Assembly (NCBI RefSeq): GCF_030272615.1
Contig: NC_081412.1
Location: 24,429,860 to 24,493,859, forward strand
Reading direction: 5' to 3'
Source: Cryptomeria japonica
Lineage: Eukaryota; Streptophyta; Pinopsida; Cupressales; Cupressaceae
Length of the DNA stretch: 64,000 nucleotides
The position numbers were made by a program, and so were the translations under genes. The notes under the pieces were generated by a model. That model saw only the letters and a list, made by a program, of their open reading frames with translations, had not been told where the DNA came from and made no database searches. Positions 18,913 to 31,320 of this stretch are shown here, one piece after another; within the stretch, counting starts at the first letter, position 1, and each line of letters starts with the position of its first letter.

Positions 18913-19506
18913 GAGTATTTGCCTATGCTGGAGTCACGGGAGAAATTCCCATCGACTCAGAGGTTGCGACCTGAGTTGATAGCCGAGGACCGAACTGCGA
19001 TTGAGGCTATGGGATTGAGACATATTCTGTATGTGCCTGAGTTTTGGGCAAACATGGGATTGCTGACTGCACTGGCAGAGAGGTGGCACTCTGCGACTTG
19101 CACTTTTCATTTGTCGATGGGGGAGATGACAGTCACCCTGGAGGATGTATACAGGATTCTGCAGATACCGATCGATGGGGAGCTGATTCCGTACGATCGA
19201 GATGGAGATAGGGAGGCCCTGAGATGAGTGTTTCAAGATCCAGGACTAGAGATGAGGGCTGGACACGTGGCATGGGACATGATGACATAGACAGGATTAG
19301 CACTACCAGTAGTATTGGCAGGAGTGATCAGTGGGTTCCTCTGTCTGGATAGGGCGACACGAGGATTGGCTGCGAGATCGGGGAGGAGGATGAGACAACT
19401 AGGCTCAGGAAACAAAGGGAACAAGAGAGATGATCGTGGGGCGAGTCCTTCCAGGGCTCAGACTCCGTCGAGGCCAGCCGGCTCTAAGGGAGGGAGTTCA
19501 TCGTAG
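18913..19506 (+). CDS. Antisense plant-mobile-domain (PMD) gene, exon 2 (element C copy)
   Basis: The exon reads EYLPMLESREKFPSTQRLRP, then MGLRHILYVPEFWANMGLLT, LAERWHSATCTFHLSMGEMT and VTLEDVYRILQIPID. This is the N-terminal part of the plant mobile domain. TGA at 19225-19227 is at the same codon as in B, so exons 1 and 2 give about 126 residues. Beyond it the frame still aligns (MRAGHVAWDMMT, TAG at 19288, TGLALPVVLAGVISGFLCLD) to a Ser/Pro/Arg-rich end at 19506. PMD proteins of the MAIN/MAIL1 type work in the nucleus in gene and transposon silencing; that role cannot be assumed for this truncated form. It lies antisense to the element, beside the 3' LTR. Confidence 0.75.
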
Positions 19507-21219
19507 CCGTAGAGGGCTCCCTATGTATCAATTTTGTACCATTTTGTATGATGATGTAGACACCTTTGGGTGATTGTAGCCATATGATTTTGACATCATT
19601 GTATCATGACACTTATGATTATATATATGAGATGATTCATCTTTGCGGCAACTATATGCATGTGTACCTATGTGATGTATGTTTCTATGTGATGCTTATG
19701 ATATGGATGCAAATATGTATATTATGCAATGCAATATTTTTGTTCTTTTATGTTTTGAAATGTTATGCCAATGCAAATGTGAATGTATGAAATGTAGATG
19801 AATATGATAATGCAAATGTAAATTGTGCTAACAGGTGTTGTGTGCAGGATGTGATGCAGTTGTGATATCTATATGTATTTATGAACTGCTTAATATGTGG
19901 TAATGCAGGTGCAACTACATGAAATGCAAATGTTTTTGGCGTGTCATTATACTCAGTCATGTGATAGCAGGCTACACAGACTCAAGAAGGACGATGGAAG
20001 TCAATCAATAAAGGGGGATGAAAGATAGAAGATATGAAAGTGAAAGAGCTTCTTGTGCGTTATCATCATTGAGCTTTATTATGGCAAGTAGGTTATGACA
20101 ATCGAGGCATGTGTTTGACCTTGAAAGTCATTGTACCTATTTGCATGGAGATAAGACAGTCACAAACAAGGAATGCCCTAGTTCACACTAGACTTTCAGT
20201 GTCCTCATATCCTTGGACAAGTCATAGCATTACTAAGAGACAATCCACAGACAACAAAAGAAAAATAGGCGACGATACCCCATCCTTGCCTTTCTAGTCA
20301 AAGACATCTTGGAGATAGAATCTCTAGTCAGAGACATCCTGGAAAAGCTAAAAGACATGTCACCAGAAAGATAAAATCAAAATAAAACCAAGACTTGACA
20401 CCAACATCCACTGTAGTCCTCAAGTTTAGTGTCTCTTGTCACTTGTATAAGTCTATTTGATTGTGGTCACAATGTTTTCGTTCACAAAATGATAGATAGC
20501 ACTGAACCATATGTTGTCTAAGTATGTTGAAAGATTTGATTTGTTGAAGCCCATTGTTGTTGTTGTGTCTCATCTGAAACTGACTGAATCCATGAAACTG
20601 ATATTTTATTGCGGAGAAAATGAAACTTTATTGCGGATCTGTGATGCAAATGTTTCTTTATTGCGGATTGTGCGCGGATAGACTGAAGGAAGCTGGAAGA
20701 AACTGTACTCCTCGAAACATGTGATGTTCTCAGTTCCACACCCATCACTAGACGTAGGATTTGCCTTAGCCACAGATAGTATCTGATTTATTATGGATGG
20801 AAAGGGAGTGAAAAGGGAGGTTTATTATGAATGGCGAACCAATCTTGGGTAGATCAATAACAAGCCATGATGGGAATGGGTAAGTTTATTATGAACGAAT
20901 AGGTTGTGAGTGTGTGCAAAGTGAAAGGATGAAAGTGAATCCTGAAGGAGGGAGGAGCAATGTCTCTACGCATGGCGCTGGTGACCCAGTTTTCATCATG
21001 GTACTTGCCCAGGGCGCCATCGAAGTGGTTTTCACCGTTGGACGAAATTATTTCTCTTTACTTTTTTCGATTTTTCAATGTTTTTTTTTGTGTGTCACAA
21101 GGCGCTTGTTTGTCAGGTTTTCACCAAGTAACGATTTTTTTGTTTTATAATTTTTTTTGTATTTTTGAAATTTTTGAATTTTTTTTTTTGTATTTTTTGG
21201 ATTAGGATATTCCAAAGAG
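19507..21219. other. Element C 3' non-coding region
   Basis: The counterpart of 7352-9083 in B: ATGCAAATG-rich stretch (about 19660-19930), three TTTATTGCGGA words near 20606-20670, and T-rich DNA at 21060-21200. No supported gene. Confidence 0.6.
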
Positions 21220-22552
21220 CTATGTGTAGAACCTGCGAAGGTACATGTTGTTGATAGGATCCTCCAAAGGTTCACCTTCTGTAGTTGAGAGCTGATATGC
21301 CCCAGATCCATATGTTGTTGTAATGATGTAAGGACCAAGCCAATTTGGTTCGAACTTGCCCTTCTTCTCTCTGTCTTGCTGATTTTTGGGGTTTTCTCTG
21401 AGAACCAAATCACCTACCTCAAATGTGCGAGGCTTGACTTTGTGATTGTAGCTACATTGTTTCTTGATTGAATGATGTGTAGCTCAAGTGACTGTCTTCC
21501 TTGATGAAGGAACTAAGATAGAATTACTAGTGTGTGGACTACATAAGCCCGTATGCGTGTCACCTGAAGAAGTTTGGGCATTCCTGATAACAAAGTCCTT
21601 CAAGGAAGCTCCATTAAAGGTCCATGATGTATCACCAAAAGGGAAATGATGTGTGGAACAAGTGAATGAGTGATGAAGGCTTATGATTGTGAAAAGAAGT
21701 GAAAGTAAGATAGCACGATGGAGACTTAGGATCAACAAGTATGTGTTTTGATTTGAAATTGTAGAACTTTTGCCCCCAGTTATTTTGATATTAGGGGAGA
21801 TAAACTCTTGCTCTTTTTTCTTCATAGGATTTTTATCCTTGACTTTGATTTTTGCAGAGTCCAATAGCTTTTGATTTTGATTTGGACTAAAGGACTTCTC
21901 TTTATTTTTTACTTTTAGATTTTTCTTTTCAAAGCTTAATTTTTTTATCCCCAATGAGTAAGGGCTTTTGTAATTCTTGTTGATCCAAGTCTGGAAGTGG
22001 AGTGGAAATGGAATGAGTGGATGAAATGGTAAGGCTATGTGAGTTCTCAAGAGGGTTGGTGATACGCTCAATAGATTCTTCACTAGAACCACTCTTAGGA
22101 CTATTAATATCAAGAGCTGCTTGCACCGCTAGAGGAGATTTGCATTTAGACTTAGTAGCCACAACACTAGGTGGTTCACACCCAATTCCTTGCAAATTGT
22201 TTATAGATTGTTCTTGTTGACTGAATACCTTAGGAGATAGTGGGGGTTGATCAAAATGAAAGATATACTCACCACATCCTGGGTCTTTAATCTTGAATTT
22301 TTCTTTGAGCTCTGCTTGTTTGGATGTAGAAGCTTTCAATGATTTTGGATCCACATAGGCTGATGAAGGAATAGCCTCTCGATTAGCTGGAATTGTTATT
22401 TCTGATTTAGGTCATAGATTATTGCAATATATGAATGGATCTAGGTCAGCTTTGATGCTCACTTCAAATCCATTGTGTGGAAACTTGATGCATCAATGAT
22501 ATGTTGATGGTACTGCCCTCATTTCATGAATCCAAGGACGTCATAGTAATAT
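21220..22552 (-). pseudogene. Element C protease end, linker and integrase tail
   Basis: This continues the C polyprotein beyond solo LTR D. It reads protease end (RPWIHEMRAVPSTYH near 22490-22535, then a stop), the Ser/Lys linker, the hydrophobic run TYLLILSLHRAILLSLLF near 21700-21745, and integrase C-terminus (VLRENPKNQQDREKKGKFEP, then NWLGPYIITTTYGSG) ending at 21220. A stop near 21484 and a frame change near 21950 break it. The join between linker and integrase tail matches B, so the pol deletion predates both insertions. Confidence 0.82.
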
Positions 22553-22557
22553 ATTGT

Positions 22558-23759
22558 TGTAGCGTCCTAAAATTGTGACACTTGCAATTTCGACTGCATT
22601 TGGGTCTTCACGATGGCGGCGCAACGTTGAACCTGAATGGAGACCCCAAAACCTGCTTGTGACATCAAAAACTGCATATTTCTACACCTTGGCCTGATCC
22701 TTCCTTGCACCCTGCTGTCCCGAGAGGTGGGACCATGGCACCCAGTGCCCTGGTCCCTAGCCCTATTTTGGGCCTGGTCTCTTGTTGGGCATTGGGTCTT
22801 TAAGTTTGCAAATTGGAAAATGATGTTCCTAGGTCGGCCTAAGGTCGGAAAAATCAGTCTCTCAACCCTAATTGACAAGTATATAAACTATTTTTCCTCT
22901 CCTAGAAAAGGAGGAAGAAAATAAGCAAGAGCAAGATGCGGAAGCGATATTCAAACATTCAAACATTCAAGCATTCAAGCATTCAAGCATTCCTTCAAGC
23001 AATTGAGTATTCTAAGTCTCCATTCAAGGCTAGGTGTTGCCTTCAAGACAAGGATTCAACCATTGAAGAGGAGATCACTTACAACATACAACATCATTAC
23101 ACCTTCGCATGTAAGAATACAAACATTCTTACAACAAGGTATCAGTACTTGTTTACATTACAAACATTTACATTTATAGCATTCTCATTTCTTGGTTAAT
23201 TCCAAAACCGGGGTTTGACCTAAAGGCAAACCCCTAATCCCTAACCCCCCAATCGTCCTCTCTTTTCTGTGTGTAGGTTGCAGGTACGCTGCTGTAATTG
23301 AAGATCTGAAATCCTTGTGCAAAGACAAACAGATCCCCCTTCGTTTCGCGGATTTTTCGGAGGACCGTGTGCACTCCGGGGGCCATCGTCCCGTCAACTT
23401 TCGCTCAAATTTGCAAAACAGCATTGTCTCGACATTTTACTGCTAATTTCAGGTCCGTAGCTTCATCCTGTGTCCCTATCTCCATCTATAAGTGAATTTT
23501 TCTTACTTTACATGCATTCCTAGTTCAATCATTCTATCTACATTCTTTACAAAAGAGGGTATCCTTGATGTCTTAACCCTTGAAACTCATTTAGAATCCA
23601 GTCTTGCATTGTGTGGGATTGGATCTTGTGGGTTTCAGCCCCTCTTTTGAATGTAAAGTCTCTCCCAAGTGAAAACCGTCAACCCTAGTGACCCTCCTTT
23701 CTCTCTCCTTGGAGTGGAGTGGGGGGGGGAACACCTAGGGTTCGATTTTTCGCTTTACA
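22558..23759 (+). mobile_element. Solo LTR D inserted in element C protease
   Basis: 1202 bp running TGTAGCGTCC...CGCTTTACA, flanked by ATTGT on both sides (22553-22557 and 23760-23764). On each side, element C protease coding resumes where B is uninterrupted. A TATA box, GTATATAAAC near 22879, indicates plus orientation. A short run of CATTCAAG/CATTCAAA words lies at about 22955-22995. No internal gag or pol and no second LTR are seen, so it is a solo LTR. The family differs from A, B, C and E. Open frames inside it are not genes. Confidence 0.9.
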
Positions 23760-25388
23760 ATTGTATGTGAGATCCAGGTCTAGGACTTGAAAAACCACAT
23801 CTTTTGTAACTGGCCCAACTTTGAGAGGTAAAGTAATTGTTCCTTTGGATGAACTCTCTTCATCATCATATGCTTTGATGGTAATTTTGTTTGTAGAATT
23901 CACAGCTTTATCAGAATATCCCAATTGTTTAATAGTGCTCAATGTACAAATGTTTAGACCTGCTCCTCCATCTATCAGGACTCGTTTGATTCTATGTTTA
24001 TGTATGAAGGCTTCAATGTGTAATGGTGCATTATGTGGCTGACTTACGGAGGTGTCATCGGCTTCTGTGAATGTAAGGGAGTGTGGAACAGAAAGGTATC
24101 CCACCATGGCTTGAAATTGGTCCACGTTCAGATCAGTAGGGATGGAAGTGTCTCTCAAAGTTTTGTCAAGAATGGCTTTATGTGCGGGGGATATACGTAA
24201 GAGCTCAAGGATGGAGATTAGCGCGGGTGCCTTCCCTAACTGTTCTACAAGGTCATACTCAAGCTTGGTTGATGACGAAGCAATGTTTTTAGCTGGAGCA
24301 CCTTGCAAAGTGATTTTACCTCGACGGGTTGTAACATGATATTCAGAGGTAGGTTCAGAAGAAGATCCAACGCCTTTCAGAACGATCTTGGGTCTCTGGG
24401 TAGAATTCTCAGGGGTTTTGTCCTTGATGATAATGGTAGAGACATAATTGTCCATCGAGATGTGATTGATGGTTGAATCATAGTTATAAGATGCTCTGGT
24501 ATAGTTGGTTTGGTCATCTGTGGCTGTAGCTTTTCCCTTGTCATGCTTTAAGAATGGTTCCTTAAACATTTCATGTTCTTGATTGGATGAGTGTCCTTCA
24601 ATCTCAATGTCACCTCTATCAATGAGATCTTGTATGATGTTCTTCAGTCGATGACAATTTCCTGTTTTATGACCTTTTCTCTTATGAAACTCACAATACT
24701 CGTCATCATTCCACCAATTTGGTTTAACCTTTGGTTCATATGGAGGAAAATCTGGAACTGTGATTACTTTGTTTGCCACTAGCTTTTTGAAAACTGACTC
24801 AAGTGGTTCTCCCAATGGAGTGTACTTCCTTCGTGATTTAGAAGTTGTTTGAGTTTTCATCTGATTTGATCCGGAAAAAATGAATTTGGGTCGCACTGTA
24901 TTGGCATCAACAACACCATCATTGACTGTGTTCTTGTTTTTATTCCAAAATCTTGGCTTGTCTTTTCCTTCAAAGTCATCTTTGTTTTCCTTGAATATCT
25001 TAATGACTCCTTTTTCAATTAGGACCTTCTCTATTGCTAAGCCTTTTTCAATGACGTCCTTGAAGGTGGACAAACAAGCTTTTCTTAAGTCATAACCAAT
25101 CTCTTTGTTAACATTTTGGGTGAACATTTCTACCATTTGTTTTTGTGGAATTTCACAAGACCATCTGCTAGCTAGATTCCTCCATCTTTGTAAAAATGAT
25201 GCAAAAGACTCTCCCTCTTTTTGCTTGGTGTTGCACAAAGCAGTGATTGATATGTTTGCCTCTATATTGTAGGAGAAATGTTGAATAAATACCTCTGCTA
25301 AGTCACCCCATGACTTAATTCTAGGTGGAAGTTGGGAGAACCATTCCATAGCTTGATCGCCTAGGCTCTGTGGGAATAATCTCATCAA
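23760..25388 (-). pseudogene. Element C Gag C-terminal half and protease, cut by D
   Basis: The frame runs MMRLFPQSLGDQAMEWFSQL, the core Gag domain, then CEFHKRKGHKTGNCHRL (knuckle-like, near 24650-24700). Protease VLIDGGAGLNI follows near 23960-23990, ending at DLDLTYN where solo LTR D begins. The last ~20 residues of the open frame (to 23685) are read from D and are not part of Gag-Pro. Gag is uninterrupted where B has a TAA. It is 85-90% similar to B by eye. Confidence 0.85.
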
Positions 25389-26530
25389 ATATGTTTCTTC
25401 TGCTGCTATCTCAATGCAAGCTGTGAAAAACTATCTTATGTGTGCCTTAGGATCCCCTTTTCCTCTATACTTATCAAATTTAGGCATCACAAAGTGTGTA
25501 GGAAAAGGAGGCATTGGAATGCTCTTGTCAAATAGATAAGGACATATGTCTCTCATTATGTATGTTGGTTTCGGTGTATTCATGTCCTCCATTTTCTTTT
25601 GTAAGTCCCTGATTTATTTGTTGCTCCAAATTGCTCTTAGGTGGAGATTGACTTCTTGGACCATACCCCATGCTTGAGGCACCAATTGGAGGAGAAGTGT
25701 GTTGCATACATGGATGATATTGATTATACACATGTTCATATGGAGGAGGTCTATAGTGATGTTGCATATATGGACCACTTGGTATAGATTCATGTTGAGG
25801 AACGAAATATCTATTTTGTCCATGTATGCCATACTCTATAGGCATGTCATGTTCTAATGTGTTGCCCCCAAATTTGACATGGGGTTTCCTTGTGTCCAAA
25901 TTTTGAGCATGCCTTTGAATATCCAATTGCTTTGGTGGTCGATCCTTAGCATTGATATGTGATTGAGCATATTTCTCTGTATAAGACTTCCATAATGGTC
26001 TGCGAAGGTGAGTATCATATGCTTGACCATGTGTATGTGGGACCTCTGGTTTTTGAAACAAAGATGATGGTGATTCGGGCACAAGATGTGGTCTTCTATT
26101 GCCTCCACTATTAGGCCTCCTTTGATCCATGTTGGAGTGAGGTTGTTGCAAAGGTCGATTTTCCATTATTCGAGACATGTCAAAATCATGAGGTATCTTG
26201 GCTCCACTTTGTGCCATTATTTGTAAGAAGTATTGTCTATCCCTCCTCCTTATTTCCTCAACCAATCGATTGAAATGGGGATCCATAATGGATTCTTCCA
26301 CATCTGCTGAATGTACTAAAAAGTTGTCCATATCATCATTGTGTGTATCATTGTTGTTTGTAGTGTCCATGTTCTCAACATTTGGAATGTTTCTATAGGC
26401 ATCCATGTCAGGTAATGTAGTATGATCAGAATTGAAAAAGATATCATTGTCATACTCATAAGAACTCATGTTTGTGGACTCTTGAGCCTCTTTAGTTTCT
26501 CTCCTAGATTTTTGAAGACGAGTTTCAACT
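25389..26530 (-). pseudogene. Element C Gag N-terminal half, start codon lost and frameshifted
   Basis: The counterpart of B 12030-13187. The initiation codon is ATA in place of ATG near 26530, so only an internal MSSYEYDNDIFF start at 26469 remains. After LEQQI near 25615 a short insertion shifts the frame. A CAA-to-TAG change near 25433 (HIR*FFTA) adds a stop. The Gln/His/Pro-rich middle matches B. Confidence 0.8.
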
Positions 26531-29063
26531 ATGAACTAGGTATTGACCGAGATGTGTGAGACTAGATGAAAATGGAAAGAGTATGGAAGACTAAGAGTTG
26601 GATAGAATGAATCTGAGGTGTACTTGCAATGTCCAAAGTGTAAGACCAAGTATGTATGTAGTAGAGTAGGTGTGGCTTCCAAAGAGAGGATAGTTTCTCT
26701 TGATGAGGTAAGTTGACCTTGACTCTAAGTAAGACCAAATGAGACCCAAAGGTGATAGACCTTGATGAGGGACCACTTAGCAAAATGTTGTTGTATGTAG
26801 TATGTTGACAAAGTATGATGAGGACAAACAAGTGACCTTTTGACTCAAGTTTAGACAAATGTAAATTTAATGCAAGATGTAAAGCAATGATGGACTTTGT
26901 GAGACCCAAAGACAAGTTGAATGCTAGATGAAAACTTGGAGAAACAACCTAGGAAGCTCAAGAATTCCGAAACTAATTGCTCTTGTTTGTTAGACTGTAA
27001 ATTTTTTCCAATTTGTGAAGTTGTTGGTTGTGACCAAATTTGAATGTTTGACTATTTTTCATGACAAGAGAACACAATGTTGATGATGACTCAATGTTTG
27101 CAAGTGTTTAGACTCAAAATGACTCCAAGAAAAGTGTTGTTTGATGTAAAAATGTTTTGCATACACTTGAAGACACAAAAGACACAATGTTTTATTGTTT
27201 GGTCTTGAATGTTTTGAATGTTTAAAATAAGTCAAGCACAATTCTTATGGTTGGCCAAGACAATAGTTGTTGATCTCACATGAGGTTTTACCCCCGAGGA
27301 TACGCTATTCAGAGCGGATACTTAGATGCTTGACCTCACTGGCTTCACCCTCGGCACTCACTTCTTGGGTTAGCCAAGCATCAATCCCCATGAAAACTCT
27401 CCGTGGTGAACTTTGTATCTCTACTAAGAACCGTATGTGTGTGAGCCGCTACCAGAGGTCCGACCTCCTGCCTCAACAACTAGAAGGTTTTTGACTTCTA
27501 AAACAAAAAGGTGCTAGTAACGGCATCTGCTCGTGTGGCCATACATGCGGCACTTTCAGCTCTATAAATAAAGAAGGCTCCCAACCAGTAGGGGTTATGC
27601 CCTACAATTGATCAAATAAATTTGATCAAACGGGTTTATGGGGAGACATAGTGTCGGTATGAACTAATTAGCACACGTTATCCATAGTTTTCACCATGAA
27701 TACAGTTGTTTATAGTGGTTCGAAAGAGGTGGGTTTTCCTCGCTACCACTTGGGTCGTTCTCTTATCACTAATAGTCCTTATGACCACACGGGAAGACAG
27801 GCCCTCCAAAGATTAAACAAAAAGAGCCTATTGCTCAAGACACAAAAGACAATGATTCAATTTTAGTGCACCAATTGAAGTGTTTGCTAGTCTATGAAAA
27901 CAAGGCACACAATAAAAATCCAAAAATCCTTGCCAAGGACCTGCAACAAAGATTTATTAGTAGTTTGAATTGTTTGAAATAATCACCCCTTCCTGCAAGC
28001 ACACAAGTTAGGTAAATTTTAGATCCAAAAGACTTTGTGAAATAGGGGCCTTCAACAATGCATTTTGTTGACCAATTCAAAGATCTGATTCATCATAAAA
28101 AAAGACCACATGAAAAATTTCAAGATATTTCCAGAAATGTAAGAAAATCCAAAAAAATTGCTAATTTGCTCCAAAAATTATTTTTTTATGAAAAATCATA
28201 AAAAATTCATATAAAATGCAAAATCGATCCAAAAAATCTAAAATTTTTATTAGAGAGTCTTGATGGTCTTCCAAACCTGCATAAAAAAATTTCTGTAACA
28301 AATCCAAGCAGTTTGTGAGATATGAGTAAAATAATGCAAAACCCTAATTTTCAAAGATCTGATTTTTGAGGAATGATTTTGCATCAAATTTAAAATCACA
28401 AAGAACATATCCTATGTATAATTCTGAGAGATTTCCAAAAATGTAAGAAAATCCAAAAAATTCGCTAATTTGCTCTCAAAATTATTTTTTTATGAAAAAT
28501 AATAAAAACTTCATATAAATTGAACACGTAATCCAAAAAATCTGAAATTTTTACTGAATCCTTCTGATCTTTTCCTAACCTGCACAAAAAATTTGATGCC
28601 AAAATTCGAAGCTGTTTGTGAGATCGAATCAAAATAAGGAAAAACCCTAATTTTTAAAGATCCGATTTTAGAGAAATATTTTGCATCAAAATTAAAATCA
28701 CAAAGAATAGATCCTGTGTATAATTATGAGAGATTTCAAAAAATGTAAGAAAATCCAAAAAAATCTCTCATTTGCTCTCAAAATTATTTTTTTATGAAAA
28801 ATCATAAAAAATTCATAGAAAATGAAAATGTGCTCCAAAAATTTTGAATTTTGGATTGAGAACTCCTGATACTTTCTTCAACCTGCAAAAAAAATTTGGT
28901 GCAAAATTTCCAAGCCGTTTGTGAGATATGATCAAATCTCTCCAAGATCTTGATTTTGTGTCCAAAACCCTAGCTGCACAAGGTTATTCTCCAAATTGTT
29001 TTACAAAACAGCAATATAGGGCTAGAAAAATCTGCAAAAAATACAGATCTAACAAAAATCCAT
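26531..29063 (-). other. Element C leader, including three ~303-bp repeats
   Basis: The counterpart of the B leader. 27260-27800 repeats the conserved block seen at 13930-14470 in B. The tandem phrase TTATGAAAAAT(C/A)ATAAAAA recurs at about 28186, 28490 and 28792, 302-304 bp apart. No long open frame. Confidence 0.78.
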
Positions 29064-29081
29064 GTCCCACCGAGCGTGCCA
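29064..29081 (-). other. Element C primer-binding site
   Basis: Element-sense TGGCACGCTCGGTGGGAC, three bases inside the 5' LTR end. It differs from the B site at a few positions. Confidence 0.8.
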
Positions 29082-29084
29082 AAA

Positions 29085-29959
29085 TGTATATGGTGAAAAT
29101 GGATAACAATAATAACGATATTGAAAGGCTAAATGAATTCAACCACAAAACCCTAGCTTAACAACAACAAAGATCCACCATAACATATGAAGATTACCTA
29201 AGACAATGCAAATCAAATGAAATCACAAAGATTACACCTTCACATGTCCAATAGGGTTTGGATCTCCATTCTTCCTATCTCCATTGATCTTGCTTGATAT
29301 ATTTGCTCTCAGATTTTATGTGCACAAGAGCTCAACAAAGAACGGAATGTGGTTGCAAGTAGGATCGCCTGTGTTCAAAAGCGTAGTGTAGTCAAGTAGT
29401 CAACGGGGGGTTTGATAATGAAGGAAGCATCTCCTTATATAGAAGACACTATATGAAATGGAGGGATAAGATTGAGAGGTGTAAAAGGAGGTCGACTATG
29501 ATTAGAGGGTAGGTAAAAGAAATAATAAAATAATGAAAGGGGTAGGTAGTGTAGGAATTAAGAGATGAATGATATGTGTCATGGGTAGAAAAAGTTAATG
29601 AATTAATTAAATAAATAAATATTTATTTAATTAATAAAAGAAGTGGGATAATTAAATAAATACTAGGTAGTGTAGGAATTAAGAGATGAATGACATGTGT
29701 CATGGGTAGAAAAGGTTAATGAATTAATTAAATAAATAAAGATTTATTTAATTAATAGAGGAAGTGGGATAATTAAATAAATAAGAGTATTTATTTAATT
29801 TAGGAAAAGGATAATTTAAATAAATAAATGTATTTATTTAAATGAGAAATAAGGCTAGAAGAGAATAAATGAATTAATTAAATAAATAAGGATTTATTTA
29901 ATTAATAAACGAATTAGGCTAAAGTAATTAAATAGATTGGACAATTTTAGGTGTCTACA
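29085..29959 (-). repeat. Element C 5' LTR, with internal duplication
   Basis: 875 bp. A block of roughly 110-130 bp (AGGTAGTGTAGGAATTAAGAG through the following AT-rich part) occurs twice, near 29540-29660 and 29665-29780. About 20 bp of the terminal AAATAAAATATTTATTTAAT block is missing near 29932. This accounts for the length difference from the 3' LTR. Confidence 0.9.
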
Positions 29960-29964
29960 TTGGG

Positions 29965-31320
29965 TATTGTTGGTGTTGTTTGTGTTGAGTTGATTTTGAT
30001 TGGTATTCGGTGCACAAGTGTTAGTGCCTGGGTTAGCACCTTTGGGATTCTTTGTAGTTTGAGGATTACCCGATAATGTGAGCACGGGCTGCTTTGATTT
30101 TGGATCATTTGATTCATTTCCTCCTTCATTTCCATTGTTTTTGTTTCTAGTCCAGAATCTAGATTTGTCCAAGTTGTTGTTGTTTTGGTTGTTGTAATTG
30201 GAGGAACTTGTTCCTTCTTTGAAAAATTTCAACGTTCCCTTCTTGACACATGCTTATTCTACTTGGATGCCATTCTCAATCAATTTAGCAAAATATGGTA
30301 TACATTGGAGTTTGAGTTTGTAAAGCATCTCACTATTCAAGTTGTCGATGAAAATTTCCATCTTTTCCTTCTCGGGTACATCATGAGGATATCTTGAAAC
30401 CATATGCCACTAACCTTGAAGGAATACCATGAATGTTTCATTGTTTTTTTGTTTGGTGTTACAAATGTCCAACATTGTGATAGCATGTTGAATGTTATAG
30501 GAATATTGAGTTATGAATTTGTTGACTAGTTCATTGAATGATTTGACAGAGGTGTGATTTTGGATAACCATTCCATTGTTTGTCCACCCAAACTTATTGG
30601 GAATAATCTCATCAAATAGGTGTCATTATGGGTGAATTCAAGACTCATTGTGCAAAATTCTCGAACATGATCACGGGGATCACTTTTCCCATCATATTTA
30701 TCAAATTTGGGAACGTTTGAGTTTGGAGGAAAAGGTACCATGTTCAATCTTCTGTCAAACGGATAAGGACAAATTTCAGTTAATGAATACCGTACTGTCA
30801 TCCCTTGTTTCATGTTTTGCATTTGTCTTTGTAACATTTGCATTTGTTGAGTAAGAGCAATCAAAGGTGCATTATTTTTTCGAGGGAATAATTCTTCCCT
30901 TGTATTAATTCTAGGCTAAAATGGTGTATGGAATAGTATGTTTTGCTTGAGGATGTTTTGCTTGGGTATATTTTGCTCATGGATATTTTGCTCAGGGTCA
31001 TGTGTTTCTTCCTCTCTTTGTTGTTCTTGATATTTGTAATGTTGAGATCTTGTTCTAAAAATGTTCGTGTCAAAGTCTTCAGGAAGTTTAACTCCTTTGC
31101 TTGTGAGCACGAGTAGGTATTTTTTCTTGTCATTTTCCATGAGTCTTTCCACAAGTTTTTGAAACGAAGTGCTATCTTGACATTCTTGAAGAAGTTCTTT
31201 TGAAATTTCAGTGTCCTCTAGATTTGGATGCTCGAAAGGATTTGATAATCTCCAATTCATGCTGGATTTCGATTGCATTTTGCTTTGTTTGTTTCGTTGA
31301 GAGCGAGTAACAATGGGCAT
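29965..31320 (-). pseudogene. Element A Gag (N-terminal and core)
   Basis: Gag begins MPIVTRSQRNKQSKMQSKSS at 31320. A Gln-rich stretch and LTQQMQMLQRQMQNMKQG follow, then ICPYPFDRRLNMVPFPPNSN, KFDKYDGKSDPRDHVREF and YLMRLFPISLGGQTMEWLSK, the plant retrotransposon Gag domain. An Asn-rich tail (FKEGTSSSNYNNQNNNN) ends at 29965, where element C cut it; coding resumes at 17115. At least two frame changes (near 30900 and 30500) break it. Related to but clearly diverged from B and C Gag. Confidence 0.85.

Larger units (their letters stand above)
17116..29959 (-). mobile_element. Element C: older sister of B, itself split by solo LTR D
   Basis: A 12.8-kb minus-strand element inserted in element A gag with the duplication TTGGG (17111-17115 and 29960-29964). 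Structure and sequence follow B throughout: leader with three ~303-bp repeats, gag, protease, integrase tail, antisense PMD gene, polypurine tract. It has more damage than B. The gag ATG is lost, gag has a frameshift and stops, the 5' LTR has an internal duplication, and a 1.2-kb solo LTR sits in protease. C is therefore older than B. Confidence 0.95.

Noticed and set aside
22637-22924. Plus-strand 95-codon frame
   Set aside because: It lies inside solo LTR D and has no motif; chance frame.
23685-23759. C-terminal residues of the element C Gag-Pro frame
   Set aside because: They are read from solo LTR D after the insertion point and are not part of the protein.
29894-30232. Reading the 112-codon minus frame as a single gene
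   Set aside because: Its last ~22 codons fall in the element C LTR; only 29965-30232 is Gag of element A.
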